NCBI GenBank assembly: GCA_017163975.1
Contig: JAFFSR010000291.1
Coordinates: forward strand, 1,927,001 to 1,991,000
Reading direction: 5' to 3'
Source: Anastatus disparis
Lineage: Eukaryota; Arthropoda; Insecta; Hymenoptera; Eupelmidae
Length of the DNA stretch: 64,000 nucleotides
Shown: positions 56,376 through 64,000 of the stretch, piece after piece
Layout: each line of letters opens with the position of its first letter
How positions within the stretch are numbered: position 1 is the first letter of the stretch
The notes under the pieces: model-generated
Seen by the model: only the letters and a program-made list of their open reading frames with translations
What the model was told of the DNA's origin: nothing
Databases searched by the model: none
Made by a program: the position numbers and the translations under genes

Positions 56376-57435
56376 ATAATGTTTTTTTTAATCATTATTC
56401 TTGGCTAGATTTAAATTTGTAATTACGATTTTCAACTACAGCAAGAATATCAGGTTTCTTCAACCACAAAAGATATATTACCTTTCTTGAAATATAGGTA
56501 AGATATCATATTTATCTCAATAAATGATATATTTGGGTCATTTCAAAAATTTTCGTGAGTAATTTAAGTTGACCTTTCAGAGTTAGCTCCAAAGGGTACG
56601 GTACAATAAGATATGCGTAATGACACCACTCGGGGATTCGGAATTTGGTTGCATGAATAGTCAATATATATCAAATATTGGTTTTTAAGATGATCGACCC
56701 CCCTCACCTCCATTCTTCCCATTATTTTTTTATTAATTTTGTTTTTTTTTACACCTCAATTACTATTACGCAGTCCGGACGAGTTCTGACATAATTTTTG
56801 CATAAGTACGCATAAAAAAATGTTCCCCTTGAATTTTTAACCCAATGACCTAACCTAAAAAACTTCTAAAATCGCTCTCAAAATTCGCCATTTGAAGGTG
56901 TAAAAAAGATATTTAGTAAAAAGTTTTGAAATAATGGTCTTAAGAAACTATAATTTTTTCAAATTGTTTGGAGTGTTGCGCCATCTCTAATAGTCGGAAA
57001 AACCACTTTTTTAACGGTATTTAGTGGTTTTTTGCCACGAATGCCTTACGTAACATTTTTAAATTTTACACAAATTTTACGGTAGAAAATACCTCAAAAA
57101 TATGTTCTATACTTGTTGAAAATACTTTTATATTATTCATTAGTAATTGAAAACAAAAAAGTAGTCCGCTTTAAGCATGTAGAAAATACTATCTTTTCTT
57201 CTATGGTGTTTGAATAACCATTTGTAATTTTCTTATCATTATATTATACATATTTTGTGTATATTTTTTTCTGTAGAATGTAGTGGTACCATAAGTTTTA
57301 CTTCCACTACCTTATGAAAGGGTCCAAAGAGCAAAACAAAGTCTTTTCTACTTTTTTTCAAAAGTTTTCGCTGTATATAATCTTAAAATGAACAGCTTTT
57401 TTCAATAACAGGTTAATGCTCTTTACGCATTAACC
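56376..57435. other. AT-rich DNA, nothing recognised
   Basis: No coding signal. A small hairpin AGGTTAATGCTCTTTACGCA with TTAACCTTTT lies at 57411-57440. Confidence 0.4.
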
Positions 57436-57439
57436 TTTT

Positions 57440-57562
57440 ACGTAGCACGAAAACTAATTTTATTTTGTGAAAAAGTCAGAGATACCAGGTTGGAATCCGA
57501 ACTCAAGACATCCAGATTAGAAAGCTAGAGCTTTGTCTTTTACACCATCATACTCTCATAAA
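57440..57562 (-). mobile_element. Diverged SINE head, same family as 51499-51860
   Basis: Minus strand has GATGGTGTAAAAGACAAAGC (A-box region), GAGTTCGGATTCCAACCTGG (B-box region) and then TCTCTGACTTTTTCACAAAA followed by TAAAATTAGTTTTCGTGCTAC. This is the same linker order as the SINE at 51499 (CTCTGACTTTTTTTCGAAAG, AAAATTAGTGTATGTGCTAC). Body and tail are lost or unrecognisable. Confidence 0.65.
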
Positions 57563-57689
57563 GTGAATAGATAATAGATTAATTGTATTTATTAATTGAT
57601 TAATTTTATGTGAACTATTTTTTAAAGTTTCATCAATTGCAGAAAGTAACATAAAATAAAATGTGTGTACGAATAATTGATATATATAT

Positions 57690-58940
57690 ACAGGGTGACC
57701 CATTTTAATCTATGGACACCAATTTCTTCCAAAATACTAAACCTATAAAAAATTGTTCAGATAGAAGTTGTTCATGGCGATGGAGGTCACATATTGGTGC
57801 CATTTGATTTGACCTTGAGATCACTTTTAAATGTCAAGATCATTTTTTTAATGGAAACCCATATTCTTGACACCAAATTCAGAAAGAGCGGGAAATTTTA
57901 CGTCCAAAATGATATTTCAAAATTTTTTTCATGACCTACAGAAGGTCCAATTAAGGTCAAATTTGATTCGGCGCGAGGACCTTGAGCCGAACAGTTCTCT
58001 TGCCGGCTCTTTCTCTTTCCTATCCCTTTTTTTCCGTTTTCTACTGTTCGTTTCAGGGTTGGCGGGTGGAATCCACCCTGCCCCACGTGTATTTTTCGGG
58101 GTTCTTGGCTCTTTTTTCTCAGTTTTCTCGTTCGCTATGGTTATTTACCATTGACTAAGTTATTTTTTATTTTTTCTCGCCCTCGTATCTCTTCCGTTCC
58201 CTATGTGCAGGCAACGTTGAGGAGAATTCGGTCCAAGTTTTCTGTTATCATTTTTAAAGATTGCTGCTTCAAGATCGTTATGGCTGTTTGTCATAGCTTA
58301 GTAATCCTACAATTTTAAACTTTTAGCTCGTGGAAGGATCGTGGCTGGTTTTTAGCTCGGTGCTTTGTTTGTTGGCTCTCCTCCGTCGTAAAAGTGCAGT
58401 GCTGACAGTGTTCTTGCTCGGTAATGGCGCGGATGTGACATGCTGAGTATTGCTTGACTCGGACCGGCATTGCCGCATCTCGCTTTTTCTATCGTCGAGA
58501 ACAGTATCGAGATTTCATTTGACTATTTTTGGACGAGTTGCTCTTTTCCACCTTTGTGCGGGTCGTTGATACGATATTTCCGGAGAGACGCTCCAATGAT
58601 GATGAAGGAGAGATAGATGATCTTTCCTCCAGGACAGTTGTGGAGACCCCTGCTGGAGTGAAGATTGAGCAAAAAGAATCTTATATTTCATACCAACATT
58701 AGATGCGTAGATCCACTGAGGAATGATAATGGGTACATGTCGGAAACGGCTTAACCAATAAAAGGAGAAAAAAAAATAAGGTCAAATTCCAGAAAAACAC
58801 ATGTTTTTATAGATATTCGAGGCCTGAGTGTTTTTTCCAATGAAAACCAATATTTTCGACACCATATTCGGAAAGAGCGGGAAATTAAATGTTCAAAACG
58901 ATACTTTTCATTTTTTTTAAATGACTTTTAATAGATCAAA
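57690..58940 (+). repeat. Dispersed repeat split by a retroposon
   Basis: Starts with CAGGGTGACCCATTTTAATC, a type of terminus common to insect DNA repeats. Two related ~100-bp blocks with GAAAGAGCGGGAAATT (57885 and 58873) lie on either side of the insertion at 57964-58777. Confidence 0.55.
57964..58777 (+). mobile_element. Retroposed sequence with poly(A) and 11-bp target-site duplication
   Basis: About 814 bp of GC-richer DNA (starting GATTCGGCGCGAGGACCTTG, ending AACCAATAAAAGGAGAAAAA) flanked by AAGGTCAAATT at 57953-57963 and 58778-58788. The AATAAA signal plus A-tail and duplication show retroposition. Several short ORFs are present but none matches gag or RT, so it is either a 5'-UTR/3'-UTR deletion derivative of a LINE, a long SINE, or a retrocopy of a noncoding transcript. 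Family unrecognised. Confidence 0.75.
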
Positions 58941-59459
58941 CTAAGGTAAAATACTGAAGATACACTCAAAACCCGTTTTTTTTAAATTTTAAAGATAGAG
59001 GTCAATCATCTTTGATAGTATTGCTTTGTTCGACTTATACTTTTGATACTTATAATCATTAAATGTTGAACATTCAAAAACCAAAATAAAAAATAAATAA
59101 AAAACGCAAAGTTCAAATACTTTATCTTGTTTTCCCCCCTTCTCCCTCGTCATTTTTAACTTTATTAGAATTTTACCAACCCCAATTCTAAAACACATAT
59201 TTATTAATACAAAATCTTTCACTTCAAATCAATGAAGAAAATTCATCATAATAAAATCCGCAATCTTGTAATGTTAACCCAATTAAATGAGTAAAATTTT
59301 TGAAAATTATTTTATAATTCAAGAAAATTAAAGTAACATCAATGAAGGGAAGCCCAAAAAGGAAAATAAAATGCAATAAAAGATTTAGGAGCCGAAGCTC
59401 TTGCACGTGTACACACTATAGGTGGATGGGCTCAGCAAGTGTACATGCACTTACATACG

Positions 59460-59460
<1 letters not shown>
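58941..59460. other. AT-rich DNA, nothing recognised
   Basis: Short frames only; no repeat structure supported. Confidence 0.4.

Positions 59461-59461
<1 letters not shown>

Positions 59462-59501
<40 letters not shown>
59462..59501. repeat. (TA)n microsatellite
   Basis: About 40 bp of TA repeats; the frame across it is spurious. Confidence 0.93.
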
Positions 59502-59506
<5 letters not shown>

Positions 59507-59854
59507 GACTATGAATGTATATGGGTGGATATACCCAAGTGTGCGTCCGAATCATGCATACAATTATATATATATATAAGCGGATGGAAACAATTTAATT
59601 TTTATACTTTTATAGTCGTGTGAAATTTAATTTTCATTATTCAATATCAATAACAATAGGGAAATACTCAGTCCGTCTGAAGTAAAAACCGAACGTTCTC
59701 TTTAAGGATGCACGCACTTGCAACGTACGCATCTGCAAGATATAAAACTCGACTCTTCAGATGTACGGTCCTGTGAACATTCTTTCGTTTTCAAAATTTT
59801 CACTTTTCAAACAAAATGATTTTTCCGATATTATTATAATAATATATATTATCA

Positions 59855-60180
59855 AAAAAAAACATCTATAAATATAGCTAAAAATATAGATAAAGAAAAT
59901 ACAGCTATATTGATGTGTATTATAGCTATATTAATGTGTTTTTTTTAGCTGTATATCCATGAGAAATATAGCTAGATTTTCAGCTATATTTCTAGCTATA
60001 ATGGGCTAAAATAGGGATTATAGCTATAAAGATAGGTAAAAATATTGCTAAAAATCTAGCTATATTTCTCATAGATATACAGCTAAAAAAACACGTAAAT
60101 ATAGCTGTAATACACAATGTAGCTATATTTTTACCTATATTTTTTAGCTATATTTATAGATGTTTTTTTTGCAGGGTATT
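59855..60180. mobile_element. Palindromic element built of AGCTATAT words
   Basis: AAACATCTATAAATATAGCT mirrors AGCTATATTTATAGATGTTT. Both ~155-bp arms consist largely of TAGCTATATTT and GCTATAAT words, themselves near self-complementary, and meet at TAGCTATAATGGGCTAAAAT. Confidence 0.8.
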
Positions 60181-60837
60181 CAGTCATAATTGTTCCACTT
60201 TTAATAAGTGATAGAAATAATTATAAATAATTTAAGAAAAAAATTTTAGAAATGAAAAACAAAAAAAAATAAAAAAAAATGAAATCTTATAGTAATGGCG
60301 ATCTGCAAGGAATTGTATTTTGTAGCGTAAGGAACGAATAATATTGCAAATAAAATTAAGTAACAGAAGAAATGTTATATCAACGTCTTTTCAAATCATT
60401 TAATTTTATCAAAAATAGGCGTATTTTATACCGTTTTAAAGAAAATTTTAATTGCAATATTATAGATATATTTTATTTAGACAATAATTAATTAACAAAA
60501 AATTATAACAATTTTCAATAAATTAAACAAAATTTAAAAGATTAAGAGACAAAACCGGGCCTTTTTAAGGGAGGTGATATATGTTTTTAGATATATCCCC
60601 TGTGCTGCAAGAAAAACTTCTGTACCCTATTTTCTCTCTGTCTTACACACTGAACAAGATCAAGCTTCAAGTTTTGAGAGGGTTTAAAGTCTCTCTCTGA
60701 CCTCTTGAGAAAAAGCAAAGACCAATAGAAACCTAACTTATAAAGGCGTTAGAAAAACAATTTTCTCTAATTGGAGGAAATTCGTTAGATAGTTTTGTAG
60801 ATTATCTTATAGTATACTGTAATGTTAAACATTTAGG

Positions 60838-60847
60838 TATAAAAAGG
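60838..60847 (+). promoter_or_regulatory. Candidate TATA-box promoter
   Basis: TATAAAAAGG followed ~25-30 bp later by CACACTCACTCTCAATTTT, a plausible initiator region, then pyrimidine-rich leader-like DNA with several CTCGAGAT/ATCTCGAG inverted words (60890-61080). No ORF follows, so it may be the promoter of an LTR element or noncoding transcript. Confidence 0.4.
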
Positions 60848-61136
60848 GCCTGACTGATCGATGCACACTCACTCTCAATTTTTTCTTGCTCGAGGTCACT
60901 TCTCGAGATCAAAATTCAATTTTCATTGCTTGAGATTTAATATCTCAAGATCAAACTAAAAATTTTTTAATCTGTCATTTCTTTAAAAATTTGTTTTCTT
61001 TTTGTCACCAACTTGTAAAATTTTTTATCTTAAAATACACCTCTTCTACTTGCTCGAGATTCTCTCTCAAGATAAAATTTTAAAATTTGTTTAACTTGAA
61101 GGGCTTCAATTTTTCTTTAAAAAATTCCAATTGATA

Positions 61137-61362
61137 ATAGTATATTATGCACCTAGGGAGGTAAAATAAAGGACAGGCCATAGCACGAGTGAATTGACAC
61201 CCGAGGCGAAGCCGAGGGTGGCAAACTCGTGCTATGGGTTGTCCATTTTACCTTCCGTGGTGCATATACGATTTTTTTTAACAGTGAGGCTAAAATTAGC
61301 ACTTTTCGTTTTCCGTGCCGGGAGCAAAAGTGGTATTTTTAGCCTACTGTTAAAAAAACGCA
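61137..61362. repeat. Two adjacent short palindromes
   Basis: First (61137-61272): CATAGCACGAGTGAATTGAC with loop GAGGCGAAGCCGAG and arm CAAACTCGTGCTATG; outer GGGAGGTAAAATAAAGGACA mirrors TGTCCATTTTACCTTCC. Second (61277-61362): TTTTTTAACAGTGAGGCTAA mirrors TTAGCCTACTGTTAAAAAA. Confidence 0.8.
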
Positions 61363-61612
61363 ATTCACTTTCTCTTATTTTAATCATTTTTAATATTAAT
61401 TAAGCTTAAAATTACTTCTTTTCACGCTCTTGTAAACACAACTTTGATTTTAATAAATACGAGAAATTTTAAATAAGGTTCTTTTTATTTTCAATGAGAA
61501 CACCTTTTATTTTTCCTAAGAAAAGTAAGTATGATTATTATATTTAAAAATATTTTATAAATTAGTTAAAATCTTGTAAGGGGCATAACCTAACCGATCA
61601 AGCCAATATTAC

Positions 61613-62026
61613 GGTCACTTCAGGAGAGACTATAATATTCTTGTCGGTCGGTATTTTAACCTCATGCTTGAAGAGTAAAGAAAATAAAGATGAAAAAATA
61701 ATTCTGAAATATTTTAAAAGTAAAAATATCTTTTACATTTTTAATTTTTAATTTTCTTATATATAGTCGTTTTATTTTGTTTCATTAAAAAAAAAAAGGA
61801 AGAATTTGTTTCTCTTCGATCTGAGAAGGAATTAAAATTGAAAATATCATTGGTCACTCCGGGAGAGACCGAGTATTTCTAATCTGATAAGAAACCTTTA
61901 TGACAATTGAACATTAGTCACTTTAGGAGAGACATTTGTTCGATTGTCATAATTTTTTCTCTCCTTTAGCGTAAATAAATAAAAAAAAATAAAAAATAAA
62001 TATATTCCATTTATTTAGTAAAAAAA

Positions 62027-62078
<52 letters not shown>

Positions 62079-62717
62079 TTATACATATATACCTATATAC
62101 TTTCTGCTAATATATACATATATACTTTCTGCTAATTATATATATATATATAATTAGCAGAAAGAAAATTTTTTTTTGCAAAGAATCAATTAGAAACATT
62201 ATTTATTTTATCAACTAATTCATTAAAATTAACATTAAGACTAACTAGCACAAGAAAAAATTTTTCTGACCCATCTATATTTCCTGTTTGACGAAACCAT
62301 TCAAAGGAAAAAAATAATAATAAGACGAAATCTCGAATTAATTCAAATATTATAATTTTTATTTGTTCTGGTCACTTCAGGAGAGACCTTAACGAATTGA
62401 AATTATAACGCGTCAGGGTAGTTAAATAACAAAATCATAATTGGGCAAGTCATGCAAAAATATTTCGGTCACTCCAGGAGAGACTAAGATATTAGTGACT
62501 TATTAGTTTCGACGAAATATTTTTTTTTATTTAATAAAATATCATAAAGAACATATACCTTTTATAATTATATATAAATTAAAATTACATTTTAATTTGC
62601 TCTGGTCACTTAAGGGGAGACCTTAACGAATAAAAATTGTAACGCGTTGATAGATAGAAAATAACATTCTAGTTAGGAAGGTCATTCAAAAATAACCTGG
62701 TTACTTCAGGAGAGATT
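61613..62717 (+). repeat. Seven spaced copies of GGTCACTYCAGGAGAGACC
   Basis: Copies start at 61613, 61852, 61915, 62370, 62467, 62604 and 62699. The 19-mer is a near-palindrome (GGTCWCTCC-W-GGAGWGACC). The last four form two ~233-bp tandem units, each with a copy followed by CTTAACGAAT and a copy followed by (C)TAAGATATTAGTGACTTATTAG-like sequence. Spacer DNA is AT-rich and more diverged than the motif. Confidence 0.82.
62033..62165. repeat. (TA)n plus perfect small palindrome
   Basis: TA repeats at 62033-62073 are followed by two copies of ATACTTTCTGCTAAT and then their inverse ATTAGCAGAAAG, so that 62128-62165 is a perfect hairpin. Confidence 0.85.
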
Positions 62718-62719
62718 CG

Positions 62720-63590
62720 GATATTAATGACTTATTAGTACGAGAAAATAAATTAAGAAAACGAAAAAATACAAATATATAATCGATAAAATTCACGCGG
62801 TTTATATTGAAAATAAGAATTAAAAATGATTTCATTTATTTTCTTTCAAACAACCAATTGTAATTAATTAAATAAGAAATAACCGACCAATTTAACGCAC
62901 TTAAAATTAAAATAACATGATTAAACACAATTTGTTTCTTTAAATATATAAATAAAAACAAAACTATATATACTTTCAAATAATTTATATCTGAGCACGT
63001 TGACTGACGGGCATTTCATACCCAAGTTTTACTACTGGGCAGTGACTCAAAAATAAGGATAACGCAGCACCAGTTATCCACACAAAAACAGCATCGCTTT
63101 TATAGCTTACGAAAGTTCCTATAAAACGAATGCTCCACTAACGAAATTAAAATTTTCGCTTAGTGGTTATCACAATCTCATACCCAACAACATAAACTAA
63201 TAAATCAAAATTTATTAAGTCTAACCATCAAACCTGTAAAATCAAACCTACCATCTCAAAATTCATTGGTTCTATGCATTTTTTCTGCTTATTCAGTGTT
63301 TACTAGTTCATCCCTCCTACTTTACTTAATGTAATAATATTTGCACATAATTTTTTTTACACAGTGGATATAACTTAAAAATTCTCATAATGTGCACTTT
63401 GTTAATAATAAACGATTGAAAAAAAAACAATTACGTTTGATTTAAGTCTACAATTATTGCTATAACAGAGATTTATTCCTTTTCTTTATGACTCACTTTT
63501 GTATAATTAAAAAATTTACTATTCAAACTTGCTTCAATTTTAAAATTCCAAACATCCATAGGTAATTACATTCACAAATTACCTCCACAG
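62720..63590. other. AT-rich DNA upstream of the transposase relic
   Basis: Contains a small inverted pair (CTCCACTAACGAAATTAAAA with TTTCGCTTAGTGG near 63135-63170). May hold the 5' end of the mariner-type element, but no TIR can be identified because the partner end is outside the window. Confidence 0.35.
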
Positions 63591-63591
63591 A

Positions 63592-64000
63592 ATGGCTGAT
63601 TATAGTTCTAATGAGATCATTGATATTATATTGGTTTTAGGTGAGTGTCATGGCAATTACGCAGAAGCATCAAGGCTTTATACTTAGCGTTTTCTTGAAA
63701 GGCGACATCTAATTGATATGACAATACGCAGTTTAGTCCGAAGAGCTAGCAATGGACATATTGCTCGTCAACTTCAACATCATGAATATGACCAAATTGA
63801 TGCGCGAGCTTTAACTATTTTAGCAATAGTTCACCTTAATCCTCAAGTTTCCACTTGCCAGATTGAAAAAAAATAGGTATACCTCAAATTAATTTTTCAA
63901 GAATTTTAAGAGCCCGAAAATATCACCCTTATTACATCACTCTTACGCTTTACAGTCTAATCATCATCTGATGCGTATTGCTTTTGCCAATGGGCTTTGC
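63592..64000 (+). pseudogene. Mariner/IS630-type transposase relic with DUF4817-like N-terminus
   Basis: ATG at 63592 begins MADYSSNEIIDIILVLGECH, GNYAEASRLYT, an in-frame TAG, then RFLERRHLIDMTIRSLVRRA, HHEYDQIDARALTILAIVHL, NPQVSTCQIEKK. This is the helix-turn-helix start of a transposase family common in insects (E-M/I-x-D-M/I-ILxxGEC...LY...RFPxRRHP). A frameshift near 63865 moves the match to IGIPQINFSRILRARKYHPY (typical R-ILRxxxYHPYH block) and another near 63960 precedes RIAF-CQWAL-like sequence at the window edge. The catalytic DDE domain would follow beyond the window. Dead copy. Confidence 0.8.

Noticed and set aside
61613..62717. CRISPR-like array of repeats
   Set aside because: Spacing is irregular (63 to 455 bp), the DNA is eukaryotic, and the last units are a 233-bp tandem duplication.

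Overview
The window is eukaryotic: spliced genes with GT-AG introns, very high A+T, and dense class I and class II transposable elements. The transposon families recognised (a Cys-rich DDE-like family, a DUF4817-type mariner transposase, Helitron, CR1/Jockey-like LINE, gypsy, tRNA-derived SINEs) together with an MBOAT7-type acyltransferase suggest an arthropod, most likely an insect. An AT-rich parasitoid hymenopteran is plausible, but that is inference; no species-diagnostic gene is present.

Layout. 1-5.5 kb is most of a giant foldback element whose two arms are tandem arrays of a ~310-bp unit. 5.7-12.4 kb is a transposase-like gene whose exons join into one 839-codon frame. A 1.15-kb TA-flanked element splits its first exon and a 2.3-kb palindromic element fills its first intron. 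13.3-14.5 kb is a ~105-bp minisatellite with trimeric order. 14.7-19.1 kb holds repeat fragments, a LINE remnant and palindromes. 19.1-21.1 kb is an LTR-like region followed by a 130-aa coiled-coil ORF. 21.8-28.3 kb is a run of palindromic elements plus a pseudogene of a Cys-rich transposon family. 28.3-31.3 kb is a diverged ~160-bp tandem array and a duplicated segment holding a solo LTR. 31.4-39.3 kb has a SINE, a LINE 3' end, gypsy LTR and RT relics, a second Cys-rich-family pseudogene and more palindromes. 39.5-44 kb is a minus-strand LINE relic interrupted by two transposons whose target-site duplications are visible. 44-47 kb is minisatellite DNA with a near-perfect 565-bp CACGTG-rich palindrome. 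47.2-49.7 kb is a 2.5-kb palindrome with a nested TTAA-flanked element. 50.1-51.9 kb has a Helitron Rep relic and an intact-looking SINE with a 16-bp duplication. 53.5-54.0 kb holds two adjacent exons of an MBOAT7-like gene, the only clearly conserved host gene. 54.5-64 kb returns to TTAA elements, SINEs, a retroposed sequence, palindromes, a repeated 19-bp near-palindrome and a decayed mariner-type transposase running off the end.

The genes do not form a pathway. The theme is nested transposition: more than 20 inverted-repeat elements, several with tandem-repeat arms, inserted into each other, into retroelements and into gene introns. Several insertions can be proved from the sequence alone, because removing the element and one duplication restores a reading frame or matches an unoccupied paralogue.
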